The notes below the pieces were generated by a model that saw only the letters and a list, made by a program, of their open reading frames with translations, had not been told where the DNA came from and searched no databases. From assembly GCA_012295225.1 (NCBI GenBank), contig WMKK01000002.1:919949-983948 (forward strand): a DNA stretch of 64,000 nt. Reading direction: 5' to 3'. Shown piece after piece: positions 1 through 9,055 of the stretch. The position numbers were made by a program, and so were the translations under genes. Origin of the DNA: Ostreococcus mediterraneus. Lineage: Eukaryota; Chlorophyta; Mamiellophyceae; Mamiellales; Bathycoccaceae. How positions within the stretch are numbered: position 1 is the stretch's first letter; every line of letters starts with the position of its first letter.

Positions 1-584
1 ATTACATCTTGCTCCGCCGATTTCCCCCACGCAGGCTGTGCTGGGGGCGGCGCTGGTTGAAGCACCGTCTTCGGCGTCGGCTTTGTCGGCTTCACCGGCT
101 TCACCGGCTTCGCCGGTTTCTTCCTCTCCGCAGTCCCCCTACCCCTATCATCGCCCCCATCGCACTCTTCGCTATCGCTATCCAACCTCAAAAACTCCCG
201 CCCGAGCGTCTCCGCGCGCCACGCCCGAACGACGGCGACATCCGCCTCGCTCGCGCCTCTCACAAACTTGGACGCCCGCACCTCACCGTTCGCATCTCTA
301 AACGCGCACGCCACGAACGCCCGCACCACCCCAGGACACGCATCGACGTACGCCTCGATTAACCCAACCGCGACGTCGTCGTACGTCCACGCGCGAGCGC
401 TCTCCGTCCACGTCGCGTGCGGCGTCCCGTGCGCGTTGATGGACACCACGACATCCATCGGCGCCGCTCTCGCGCGCGTCGCGCACACGCCGTCAATCAC
501 CGCCATCGCCACCGCGTCATCGTCACCCAGCGCGCACATCGGCGACTTGGCGCGCACGCGCGCGAGTACGTCGCTCGCGCGCAT
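1..584 (-). CDS. Unrecognised protein, 3' part missing (runs off left edge)
   Basis: An open reading frame runs on the minus strand from an ATG at 584 to the window edge, about 194 codons without a stop. An in-frame stop lies about 20 bases upstream (603-605), which fixes the start near 584. The first 130 residues look like a folded domain (for example VVVSINAHGTPHATW and GLIEAYVDACPGVVRAFV). After that comes an acidic stretch and a Lys-Pro rich linker of KPVKPVKPTKPT type, encoded by short direct repeats at about 85-120. I do not recognise the family. It is divergent from the DUF1295 gene with only 58 bp between the two ATGs, so the two probably share a promoter. The C-terminus lies outside the window. 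Confidence 0.55.
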   Translation of the reverse strand, partial: MRASDVLARVRAKSPMCALGDDDAVAMAVIDGVCATRARAAPMDVVVSINAHGTPHATWTESARAWTYDDVAVGLIEAYVDACPGVVRAFVACAFRDANGEVRASKFVRGASEADVAVVRAWRAETLGREFLRLDSDSEECDGGDDRGRGTAERKKPAKPVKPVKPTKPTPKTVLQPAPPPAQPAWGKSAEQDV

Positions 585-642
585 CGCACAATGACGACGA
601 CGTCAGTGCGCGCCTCGCATCGAATTCATCATCACATTCGCC

Positions 643-1590
643 ATGGCGAGTGTCGTCGGGGTCGTCGTCGACGCCGTGGGCGCGGTCGTGGGGTTCACCC
701 CGAACGCGGTGGACGCGCAGGCGAGCGCGACGTGCGCGGCGGTCGCGGCGTGGTGCTTGGTCGGGTCGTGGGTGCGCGGGACGTATTCGTTCGTGGACCA
801 ATTGTGGAGCGTAGCGCCCGTGGTGTACGTGGGGACGTATGCGTATTACGCGCGAGAAACGGTGGCGGGGGCGCGATTAGCGGTGATGTTTGCGCTGACT
901 GCGCTGTGGGGGGCGCGATTGACGTATAACTTTGCGCGAAAGGGTGGGTACGCCGGGGAGGAGGATTACCGCTGGGCGGTGCTTCGTAAACATAAACTTT
1001 TACGGAATCGAGCAGCTTGGGAGGTGTTTAACGTGACGTTCATCGCATTCTATCAAAATGTGTTGTTGTTGTTGATTACGTTGCCCGCGGCGGTGGCGTA
1101 TCGATCGACAAAAGGGTTTGATTTGATGGGCGCGGATGGCGCGGCAGTGGCGTGTTGGTGCGTCGCATTCGTAATCGAAGCCGTCGCAGATGAGCAGCAA
1201 TGGAAATTCCAACAATCAAAGCGTGATTTAGCACCGAAAGTACCGGCGTGGAGAGAGGATTACTTGCGGGGATTCTTGACGCACGGTTTGTTTGCGTATT
1301 CTCGTCATCCAAACTTTTTCGCTGAACAGTCTATTTGGGTGGCGTTTTCCATGTTTGCCGCGGCGAGCGCGCGTCCGGTGAATTACTTTACTCCAGTCAT
1401 CATTGGATCTGTGCTGCTGATTTTACTCTTCCAAGGCTCGACTGCGTTTACCGAGAGCATCACGGCAAAGAAGTATCCAGAATATAAGAATTACCAAGCG
1501 TGTACGAGCGCGTTGGTGTTGATGCCGCGTTTCAAGGCGTTGCCGCCACCGAAACGCGTGCGCACGCCGTCGTCGCGTCGGTCATCTTAG
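643..1590 (+). CDS. DUF1295 / steroid 5-alpha-reductase-like membrane protein
   Basis: A 315-residue polytopic membrane protein. The features of the DUF1295 family are visible: an EDYRWAVLRKH box at about residue 107 and the C-terminal signature YSRHPNFFAE near residue 217, followed by more hydrophobic helices and a short basic tail. The wider superfamily (steroid reductases, isoprenylcysteine methyltransferase) uses the SRHPN box to bind nucleotide or cofactor. By analogy this is an NAD(P)H-dependent reductase of a lipid or sterol in the ER or another membrane. The substrate cannot be read from sequence. The ATG at 643 sits just downstream of the divergent unknown gene, and no earlier in-frame start is needed. 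Confidence 0.85.
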   Translation: MASVVGVVVDAVGAVVGFTPNAVDAQASATCAAVAAWCLVGSWVRGTYSFVDQLWSVAPVVYVGTYAYYARETVAGARLAVMFALTALWGARLTYNFARKGGYAGEEDYRWAVLRKHKLLRNRAAWEVFNVTFIAFYQNVLLLLITLPAAVAYRSTKGFDLMGADGAAVACWCVAFVIEAVADEQQWKFQQSKRDLAPKVPAWREDYLRGFLTHGLFAYSRHPNFFAEQSIWVAFSMFAAASARPVNYFTPVIIGSVLLILLFQGSTAFTESITAKKYPEYKNYQACTSALVLMPRFKALPPPKRVRTPSSRRSS

Positions 1591-1658
1591 ACGAAACGCA
1601 TGCCCATGAATCATGCTTGTCTTCTTTACCAATAAAATTACAATTTGTCTGCTAAATT

Positions 1659-3845
1659 CTATGACTCCTTCTCCACGCGCCGCGACAAATTAAGTAACCT
1701 GTTTAGTCTGTGCTCGCGCGACACTTGTTGGGCATTCTTCGTGGCGTGTGCTTCTTTGTAGTGCATACCACCAACGTGCGTTTTACTTCCGGCTTCCATG
1801 ACGTCGTACTCTTCGTAGTCGGCGTACCCTTTGATTATGTCACTCTCGGGTCGCACGGTGGAGGTCGTTTCGCCATCCACGCTCTTCTTAGCCAAGTTGT
1901 ATTGTTTGCCTTGAAACTGCCGACCCTTCGCGTCGAATGCTCGACGTTTCATGAGATTGTCTCTATATTGTGTACCACTACACTTTTGTAGCCAACGGTA
2001 ACAGCCGTATAGGCACAACAGACCGAGCAAGGTGTACGTGCCGACAAACATTGTCAGCAATGTCCCAGGGTCACGCTCGACGCGCTTCGCGGGCGGCGGC
2101 GGAGGCGATGGCGGTGGTGGCGGTGGTGCCGGACCAGTGCTCAGCGCACTGGTAGATTTCAACACTACGGGGTAGAAATTATCGTACCGATCAACGACCA
2201 CGACAAACACGTTGAACTCATATCCGTAGCCAATCGAAATAGTCCAAGACACGTCGGCGCCCGCTTGCGTAATATTAATCGAACCACTCTTAAACGGCGA
2301 TGGAGTTCCGGCCGGAGGGTTCAGAATTTGCGTCGTCGTCCACTGCATTTGCGTGTCGGTGTCCAAGACGTAAAAAGCCTCGCCGATTTCGTTCGAATTG
2401 ACGATGATTTTCAAACTCGTCCCTTGCAGCACGGCGTCAAACGTCGCCGCGGGCGCAATGTCGTCGATGAGATTAATGTCAATCACCGTTGTGGACGACA
2501 TCATGTTCTGCAAATCGTCTTCAGCCACGATAAAAATAACAAGCTCCGCGCCTTCGCTAAAGCCCGAAATCGTGCGCGTCGATCTGCTGCCGTTAGCGAC
2601 ATCCAAGCTCCCAAAGGCGCGCAGAAACGCAACGCTCGGCAACGACGTTTGCGTCTTCAACACCGCTCCGCTCGGCATGGCCACCGCCGCTGCGCGATCG
2701 TACACGGCATAATACGCCACGCCGGTTTCTGAAAGCTCTACCTCTAGATCGAATGACGTCTGTTGAACGTTCGTAATCGCTGGTGACCCAGCCACGTATC
2801 TCGGCGCGTCAACCTCTGGCGTCGGCGGTGGCGAAGGCGGCGGAGAAGGGGATGGAGGCTGCGCCACAGCTGGCGTCGGCGGCGGCGGAGAAGGGTTCGG
2901 CGGGGGCGGGGGAGATGGCGACGACGGTGGACTCGGCGCGGTGTCAACATTAGCGCTCGTCGGTGCCGCGGGCTTGTTCCCATGACGGTCCTCGGTGACG
3001 TAGTACGCCGTGTACTCGCCGCCGTAATTCAACGCCACCGACCCCGTCGTCACCAACGTCTGTGATCGACCTTTTGCTAAATACGCCGACCCTTTCGCGA
3101 GCGCAGGCGTACCGTCGTTTTGCAATCCATCGACAACTTGCTGTACGGTCGGCGCGGTCGACCCGCGCAATTGCAACACGTAATAAAACGTCCCGTCTTC
3201 GTCGCCCAACGCCACCGTCATGGCAATTTCAGTCCCCCTAGCCTCGTGCGTAAACGACGACACCACTGGCGCGGTACCATCCACAGTCATCACCGATTGC
3301 GTCTGCACCGTCGATTGCAACGTCGGCGTGGCGCCAGAACTTTCACTCACGACGCTCAACACGTACGCGCGATTCTCCAACAATCCGCGCACCGTCGCGC
3401 TCGCCGCCACTCCCGCCGACGTCACACTAAAACTCCCACTCGCCGCCACGGGCGCCCCACTAGGATCCACCCCACCTTTCACATTCGCCGCACTCAACAC
3501 CGTCGTCGGCGGCGACTGTCGAACGACGTAATACACCGTCCCGGGCGCGTCCAACGCGTGCTCGACGTCAAACCCATCCGTCGTCGCCGCGCGCGCGCGA
3601 GGATACCCCGCCACATCATTCGGCGCCGCTTGCAACAACGCCCGACCGCGACCGACGCGCCCGCGCTCGCCATCACCAGTCGCGTCGCGCGACCGACGCG
3701 TCGCCCACGATGCGGGTGCGCCAACGACCGCATCGCCCACCGCATCCACGGCGCACGCCACCGCGGCGACCACGCACACCACCACCGCGACGCACGCGCG
3801 ATGACCACGCGCGTGTAACGACGTCCGTCGTCGCGTCGTCGCCAT
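1659..3845 (-). CDS. Secreted/surface protein with FN3-like repeats, proline-rich linkers and one TM helix
   Basis: Start chosen at the ATG at 3845, because the next residues form a good signal peptide (a basic run, then CVAVVVCVVAAVACAVDA). A start at 3926 would add 27 basic residues ahead of it. The protein has 728 residues. The outer part holds about four similar modules, each with a Gly-x-x-Tyr/Phe-Tyr-Val strand (GTVYYVV, GTFYYVL, GVAYYAV, GEAFYVL), as in FN3-type beta sandwiches. Two proline-rich linkers of SPPPPPxP type (about residues 300-350 and 570-590) resemble hydroxyproline-rich algal wall proteins. A single TM helix (about 596-620) and a roughly 110-residue basic cytoplasmic tail follow. 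Probably a type I surface protein; the function is unknown. It is divergent from the RING-H2 membrane protein. Confidence 0.75.
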   Translation of the reverse strand: MATTRRRTSLHARGHRACVAVVVCVVAAVACAVDAVGDAVVGAPASWATRRSRDATGDGERGRVGRGRALLQAAPNDVAGYPRARAATTDGFDVEHALDAPGTVYYVVRQSPPTTVLSAANVKGGVDPSGAPVAASGSFSVTSAGVAASATVRGLLENRAYVLSVVSESSGATPTLQSTVQTQSVMTVDGTAPVVSSFTHEARGTEIAMTVALGDEDGTFYYVLQLRGSTAPTVQQVVDGLQNDGTPALAKGSAYLAKGRSQTLVTTGSVALNYGGEYTAYYVTEDRHGNKPAAPTSANVDTAPSPPSSPSPPPPPNPSPPPPTPAVAQPPSPSPPPSPPPTPEVDAPRYVAGSPAITNVQQTSFDLEVELSETGVAYYAVYDRAAAVAMPSGAVLKTQTSLPSVAFLRAFGSLDVANGSRSTRTISGFSEGAELVIFIVAEDDLQNMMSSTTVIDINLIDDIAPAATFDAVLQGTSLKIIVNSNEIGEAFYVLDTDTQMQWTTTQILNPPAGTPSPFKSGSINITQAGADVSWTISIGYGYEFNVFVVVVDRYDNFYPVVLKSTSALSTGPAPPPPPPSPPPPPAKRVERDPGTLLTMFVGTYTLLGLLCLYGCYRWLQKCSGTQYRDNLMKRRAFDAKGRQFQGKQYNLAKKSVDGETTSTVRPESDIIKGYADYEEYDVMEAGSKTHVGGMHYKEAHATKNAQQVSREHRLNRLLNLSRRVEKES

Positions 3846-4046
3846 GCGTCGCGCGCGCGTCGTCGTGTGCGCGGTCGACGCGCGCGCGAGGCGCGGGCCG
3901 CGGGCGCGGTCGTGTGACGCCACCAATGTAAATACCCATGATGGAAAAGTGCCACGTGGCGTGTTATACGTCCACGCCCCCAGAGGCGTCGCGTCGCGTC
4001 ACACGCCGCCGCCGGCGCCGGCGCCGCCGCCGTCGTCGTCGGCGAG

Positions 4047-5801
4047 ATGGTCGATCGCGCGCGACGCCGACGATCGCGTCGCCGTCGCGCGTGGTTGGCG
4101 TTCGTCGCGGTCGCGGTCGCGTTGGCGTCGCGCGTCGTTCGCGGGGATGGCGATGACGACGACGACGACGACGATGGGACGGACTATGCGCGCGCGTTCG
4201 CGGGGGCGACGACGATCACGGGTCCGGGCGCGATCAGCGGGGAATTAGGCGTCAGTGAATCGTCGAATGAGGTGTGGTACAAGTACGCGATACCGAATGG
4301 GACGATGTCGGCGGATGTGGTGATTGAGATTCGACGCTCGAGTGGGATTCCGACGCTGAGCGTGACGACGGAGGCTGAGGTGGCGCGCGTGAGCGGGGGG
4401 TATCGGGTGTCTGGGGCGGCCAAGCCCACGTGGGGGGATTTCCCACGCGCGGAGTCGTTGAATAATGGTGAGTACGACGAGCATGGGTATTACGCGGATT
4501 ATAAGTCGATTAAACTGTCCGGGGCGCGAGGCGGGGAGTACTATTTGAGGGTGCAAAACTTGCACTTGGTGAATATGCAAACGCGAGCGACGGTGTATTC
4601 GGCTCGGGGGAGGTATGAATTGTCGGTGCGGTCGACGAGTGATGGCACGACGCGGGCACCGTTGTGTGCGTGGGATTGTTCTGGGTATGGGACGTGCGAG
4701 ATTACCGGTGTGGCGTCTGACAACACGGCGTGTAAGTGCTCGGATGGGACAAACGACGACGGCTTTACGTACATGTGCGGGAGCGCATGTCGAGATACGT
4801 GCTTTGAATACAGTCCCGAGGAGGCGGGTAACTTGAGAGATCTTAGGGTGTCGCCGGGGAAGTATATTACGATGAATTACGATGTTTGGAATCAAATTTA
4901 TAAAGTTGGTGAGCGCGGGATGGACGTGCGACTCACGTGGCGATACGGCGGCGATCCCATGGTGTTAATCAAGGCGGGTAAGGCGCCGACGCTTATCGAT
5001 TATGACTATCGATACATTGATTTGCAAATAGGGGTGAACACCATTAGCGTCGCACCGGGCGATATCACCCCTGGGCAAGAATATTACATCGCCGTGTACA
5101 ATCGAAACTTTGGCACGAGCAGCGACTTGTCGTTCAACTTGTTTCTCTCGTCGGGTTCACGATGGAAAAACGTAAACTCTCCGACCGTCGCATCGTTGGC
5201 AATCATCACATTCATTGCAATGAGCTTCTGTTTGGTTTTGTCGGTGATTAAGCGATACATCCACCGACGCTTTGTTTCCAATTTACGAGCCCAACGAGTG
5301 GCGCAGCAGTTGCAAGGCGCGCACGGTAATGGTCGACAACAGGGCATGGGTGCGACTCCTGCGGACGTCATATCTTCTATACCGATCGTTGAATTCAAGA
5401 CTGCCGATCCGGACGGGCTTTTTGCCGAAGGTCAAGACACGTGCTGCACGATTTGTTTAGAAGACTACGCGCAAGGAGACCAACTTCGACGATTTCCGGC
5501 GTGCAAGCACATGTTCCATCAAGAGTGTGCAGACTTGTGGCTTCAATCAAGTCACACGTGTCCAAACTGTCGCGCATGCGTCGTTTCTGACGACGAGCAC
5601 GGTCAAGCTCCTTCTGTGTCTACCGATAGTGCGCGGCAAAGCGCGGTGGAGCTCACTCACATGGCGCAGTATGGTGGCTCGTTTGCACAAATGCGATTTC
5701 AACAACTCGAATCCGAGCCGAGAGCGAACAATCCATTCGGTATTCCCGCGCGCACACAGCGTAGCGGTGCCGAAGGCGACGTCGGTTTACCTATTATATA
5801 A
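4047..5801 (+). CDS. Membrane-anchored RING-H2 E3 ubiquitin ligase with EGF-like ectodomain
   Basis: 584 residues. A basic n-region and hydrophobic core (WLAFVAVAVALASRVVRG) form a signal peptide, then comes an acidic Asp run. The ectodomain has beta-rich segments like pre-peptidase C-terminal modules and a cysteine-rich EGF-like part at about residues 205-250 (CAWDCSGYGTC). One TM helix lies at about 384-406. The cytoplasmic side carries a C3H2C3 RING-H2 at about 464-510 (CCTICLEDY, CKHMFHQEC, CPNC). This order matches the plan of PA-TM-RING and plant ATL-type ligases. It should ubiquitinate membrane or cytosolic targets in the secretory pathway. The ectodomain may sense a ligand; that is inference. 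Confidence 0.85.
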   Translation: MVDRARRRRSRRRRAWLAFVAVAVALASRVVRGDGDDDDDDDDGTDYARAFAGATTITGPGAISGELGVSESSNEVWYKYAIPNGTMSADVVIEIRRSSGIPTLSVTTEAEVARVSGGYRVSGAAKPTWGDFPRAESLNNGEYDEHGYYADYKSIKLSGARGGEYYLRVQNLHLVNMQTRATVYSARGRYELSVRSTSDGTTRAPLCAWDCSGYGTCEITGVASDNTACKCSDGTNDDGFTYMCGSACRDTCFEYSPEEAGNLRDLRVSPGKYITMNYDVWNQIYKVGERGMDVRLTWRYGGDPMVLIKAGKAPTLIDYDYRYIDLQIGVNTISVAPGDITPGQEYYIAVYNRNFGTSSDLSFNLFLSSGSRWKNVNSPTVASLAIITFIAMSFCLVLSVIKRYIHRRFVSNLRAQRVAQQLQGAHGNGRQQGMGATPADVISSIPIVEFKTADPDGLFAEGQDTCCTICLEDYAQGDQLRRFPACKHMFHQECADLWLQSSHTCPNCRACVVSDDEHGQAPSVSTDSARQSAVELTHMAQYGGSFAQMRFQQLESEPRANNPFGIPARTQRSGAEGDVGLPII

Positions 5802-5971
5802 GGTCAGCTGTTCCACTTTTGTTTATTTCACCAAGTTATTAGTATTTAGCGCGTAACCCAGAACGAGAAACGTTTTGGCAACAATTTTGTACAACTAAAA
5901 AATTACGAACTGCATATCACATTCCCATTGCTTGACGTCTTCATCTATGCGTCTAGGTGCTCGATTAATCA

Positions 5972-6928
5972 TCATCGCGACGTAGTCATGCTCCGAAAAG
6001 TTCTTCGTAATCGATCCATGATGATCCACTGAGACGAAACTTTTTTCTTCTTTGCTTCGCCCGTGGCTTCGTCTCCCTCATCTGCGAGCCATGGATGACG
6101 CGCGACCTCGCGAAGCGTGAGGCGCTTTCCTGGATCTGGATTGAGCATGCGCAGTATCAAATCTTCTACTTGCGGCGAAACGTTGCGCGTAATTGGTGCG
6201 ATGCGTCCATTCATGATGTTGCGTAACGTCATCTTTACGTTGTTTGGATGCTGAGCATCTTGAAACGGATACTTGCCCGTGAGCATGATGTACAGCATAC
6301 ACGCCGACGACCACACATCGCACGCCTTTGCATCATATTTACTCGTTTTGGGCTCGCCATCTTGACTGATGAGTTCTGGAGACATGTAATCAGGCGTGCC
6401 GATCCCCCGAGTTTTTGCCGACTCGAGCGATTTGGCTAAACCAAAGTCAATGAGCTTCAAACGTCCATCAGAGATGATGGCATTTTCAGGCTTGATATCG
6501 CGGTGGCAAAAACCTTGCGCGTGTATCGTCTGGATCGCATGTACGAGCTGCGAGAATAAATTTCGTGCGACACTTTCCCGCAAATATCCTCCATTCTCGT
6601 TGATGAAATCGAGTACGTCGCTTCCTCGCACAAACTCCCAAACCAAAATCAATAAATCCCCGTGATTCACCACATTCATCAACCGACACAGCGAATTATT
6701 CTTTTTATCACTCAACTTTGTCGCGTATTTGATCTCGCGCTTCACCGCGCCCAGAGGTACGCGCACCTTTGCATCCGCGCCCGTATCGATAACCTTCAAC
6801 GCGACATCCAAGGACAACGCGCGGTCGACGCCTCGATAGACAATCGCCGTGCCCCCGCGATTAATCTCCTCCAAAACTTCATACCGACCGTTGCCAACCA
6901 CTGTTCCTCGTGCAATCTCGGTACTCAT
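5972..6928 (-). CDS. Ser/Thr protein kinase, CAMK/SnRK-like
   Basis: 318 residues, essentially a bare kinase domain with a basic tail. All catalytic elements are present: a glycine loop (INRGGTAIVYRG), Lys45 in VALKVID, Glu65 of helix C, HRDIKPEN with Asp144, DFGLAK at 161-166 and GTPDYMSPELI as the activation-segment end. The HPWL box near residue 280 is typical of CAMK and SnRK kinases. The short length and missing regulatory domain resemble SnRK2 proteins, but the acidic SnRK2 C-terminal patch is not obvious, so the subfamily is open. It is convergent with the RING-H2 gene, with 170 bp of AT-richer 3' sequence between them. Confidence 0.88.
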   Translation of the reverse strand: MSTEIARGTVVGNGRYEVLEEINRGGTAIVYRGVDRALSLDVALKVIDTGADAKVRVPLGAVKREIKYATKLSDKKNNSLCRLMNVVNHGDLLILVWEFVRGSDVLDFINENGGYLRESVARNLFSQLVHAIQTIHAQGFCHRDIKPENAIISDGRLKLIDFGLAKSLESAKTRGIGTPDYMSPELISQDGEPKTSKYDAKACDVWSSACMLYIMLTGKYPFQDAQHPNNVKMTLRNIMNGRIAPITRNVSPQVEDLILRMLNPDPGKRLTLREVARHPWLADEGDEATGEAKKKKVSSQWIIMDRLRRTFRSMTTSR

Positions 6929-7077
6929 GCGAAACGTTGTAGCGTAATCAAGCGTGTGCGTGCGTCGATGAATGGCGTTCGCGTAGCCGACGCTTCGCGT
7001 CTCGATCGTATCGCTCTATGGATGCTTTACTACAACAGCCGCAACGACGCACGTATCTCTCTAGCAGAGATGCCACT

Positions 7078-7917
7078 CTAACTGGTGACTTCGATGACGT
7101 CTTCGCCGTAGTCCGACGCTTTCGGACGCGGCAGCGTGAGCGTCTTGGACCAAAATCGCATCAACGCCTCCGCCTCGGGCTGGCTCTTCACCATGGCGTG
7201 CTCTTTATCAAATTCGTGCACTTCGGCGCCGCATCCGGGATTTCGTCGCACCAGCGCCGCCGCAGTCTCACGCACGCGTTCAGCTGGAACAACCACATCG
7301 CGCGTGCCCGCGATCAGTATCATGGGCGTCGGCGCCTCGTCGCACTTTTTGTACGACGCCGGCTCGAGCGCCGCCGCCGCGACGACGGCGCACCCTCCCA
7401 AACGTTCAGTGCCCGTCATGCGCGCCGCCACGTCGAGCGCCACAGTGCCTCCGTCCGAAAATCCAAACAAATGCACGCGGTTGAGATCCCATCCGCGCTC
7501 GTCACGCAACTTGCGCAGCGCGCGCCGAACCGCCGACGACGCGTGGGCTAATTGCGACGCGCGCGTCGGCGCTTCCGCGCCCTCCAATTCCGACACCATC
7601 CACCGCCGCTCGTCGCGCTCATCCGACTTTGGTCGCCCCGGTCGTCCACGCTCATCGAGCGTGCCCCCTAACGACCAGATGCACGTGAGCGGTAGATTCA
7701 ACATCCTTCCAAACTTGGCAAAGTTGAAGTGCTCATCGTAATCGCCGTGCAGCATGACGAAGATGTTTTGCACCGCCTCACACGGCTCGCCGGGCGCGCA
7801 CGACGGCAAGCAGAAGAACTCCGCGAACGCAGCGTCGTAATCGCCATCGCACGGCGCGCATCGCACGGCGTTCCCGCCGCTCGCATCGGCGGTGCCGTCG
7901 AGAAATCCGCGACGCAT
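7078..7917 (-). CDS. Alpha/beta-hydrolase, carboxylesterase/acyl-protein thioesterase type
   Basis: 279 residues of alpha/beta-hydrolase fold. The nucleophile elbow is GFSDGG with Ser154. The probable acid is Asp207 in LIAGTRDVVVP and the base His240 in DKEHAMV, so a full triad is visible. An oxyanion region VMLHGDYDEH lies near residue 55. The pattern fits the Abhydrolase_2 family (acyl-protein thioesterases and related carboxylesterases), though the N-terminal cysteine-rich lead (CAPCDGDYDAAF, CLPSC) is not typical. The substrate is unknown; an ester or thioester is expected. It is divergent from the next gene with about 70 bp between starts. Confidence 0.75.
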   Translation of the reverse strand: MRRGFLDGTADASGGNAVRCAPCDGDYDAAFAEFFCLPSCAPGEPCEAVQNIFVMLHGDYDEHFNFAKFGRMLNLPLTCIWSLGGTLDERGRPGRPKSDERDERRWMVSELEGAEAPTRASQLAHASSAVRRALRKLRDERGWDLNRVHLFGFSDGGTVALDVAARMTGTERLGGCAVVAAAALEPASYKKCDEAPTPMILIAGTRDVVVPAERVRETAAALVRRNPGCGAEVHEFDKEHAMVKSQPEAEALMRFWSKTLTLPRPKASDYGEDVIEVTS

Positions 7918-7987
7918 CGTGGCGCGAATCGACGGCGAATGGGCACCACGTGGCGCATTCGTTCGGCACTGTGCGACGCGCGCGACG

Positions 7988-8944
7988 ATGTCTTCGTCGA
8001 CGGGGACACCAGCGCGGAACGGCGAGGACGACGACGACGCGCGCGACGGCGGCGACGGCGGGCGAGATGCGTCGGCGTCGGCGTACGCGTACGACCGCTC
8101 GGCGTATTACCCACCGTCGAGTCGCGAGAGCGATGCGTCGTTGAACCCATTCCTATTGCGACCACCACCGACGAGGACGTCGGCGACGACGCGAGGGGAG
8201 GATAAGGTGGAGGACGTGGCGATGGGGACGCCGACCCCGAGTGGGGGGTTCGCGGTGGCCACGGGCGCGCCCGTGGGGGTGCCGCGGCTGGTGGTGCAAA
8301 GCGCGACGATGTACGATTCGCCACCCGCGGCGGGGATTCCAGTGTCGCCGGGACGCGCGGGCGCGAACGTGGATGGTGGTGGGTTTGGCGCGCGAACGAC
8401 GATATTTGCCACGCCGCGAGGGTTGTTTGCGTTCGCGGCGCCGAATTTTGATGACCCGGCGTCGCGCGAGGCGATGGAGCGCGAATTTGCGCGCGAACTC
8501 GGAACGCCAGAGAGCGAGTTACCGGCGGATTTAGAACTCTTCATCATGGCGCGACAATTGAGTAGGATCGTGAGATTGTTTGCATTGATTGATATTGTGA
8601 TGTGCGTATTGAATGCGATCTCAGGGAGCTCGTATTTTGCGGCTCTTATACTCGGCCCACTAGGCGGCTTCTCGGGCGCCAAGTTGTACTCTGCGCCCCT
8701 TGTCGTGTGGTACTTGGTGTTTTGCTTGCTCACTATTGGGTTGAGAATGTGGGATTTCATCGAAACGAGCGATATGACCTTGCGCGTGCTCGCATTCATC
8801 ATCATCATGCTTGAGCTTTACATTTCTCGCGTGGTGGTGCGATTTTATGCGGTCTTGAAACAGATTCCGGCGGAGGGACTAGTATTGCTCAGACAGCTCG
8901 ACCTCGCATCGAGGATGATGCCGGTGCAACCGGCACACTATTAA
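7988..8944 (+). CDS. Four-helix membrane protein, function unknown
   Basis: Start set at the ATG at 7988 (MSSSTGTPARNGEDDD). The longer frame from 7892 would overlap the start of the divergent hydrolase. The 318-residue product has a disordered acidic and glycine/proline-rich N-terminal half. A cluster of hydrophobic helices lies in the C-terminal third: LFALIDIVMCVLNAI, YFAALILGPLGGF, LVVWYLVFCLLTIGL and VLAFIIIMLELYISRVVV. No catalytic motif is visible. The compact helices with a cytosolic disordered lead suggest a small endomembrane protein. I do not recognise the family. Confidence 0.75.
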   Translation: MSSSTGTPARNGEDDDDARDGGDGGRDASASAYAYDRSAYYPPSSRESDASLNPFLLRPPPTRTSATTRGEDKVEDVAMGTPTPSGGFAVATGAPVGVPRLVVQSATMYDSPPAAGIPVSPGRAGANVDGGGFGARTTIFATPRGLFAFAAPNFDDPASREAMEREFARELGTPESELPADLELFIMARQLSRIVRLFALIDIVMCVLNAISGSSYFAALILGPLGGFSGAKLYSAPLVVWYLVFCLLTIGLRMWDFIETSDMTLRVLAFIIIMLELYISRVVVRFYAVLKQIPAEGLVLLRQLDLASRMMPVQPAHY

Positions 8945-9055
8945 ATGATGCCACCACTATTAGATTGATTGTAGCGCTTTGTTTGTAGTATGATATTGTA
9001 CACATGCTATGGATTCTTGTCTATTTAAGAGGAAGGGCAGTCGACGGCGGCGGCA

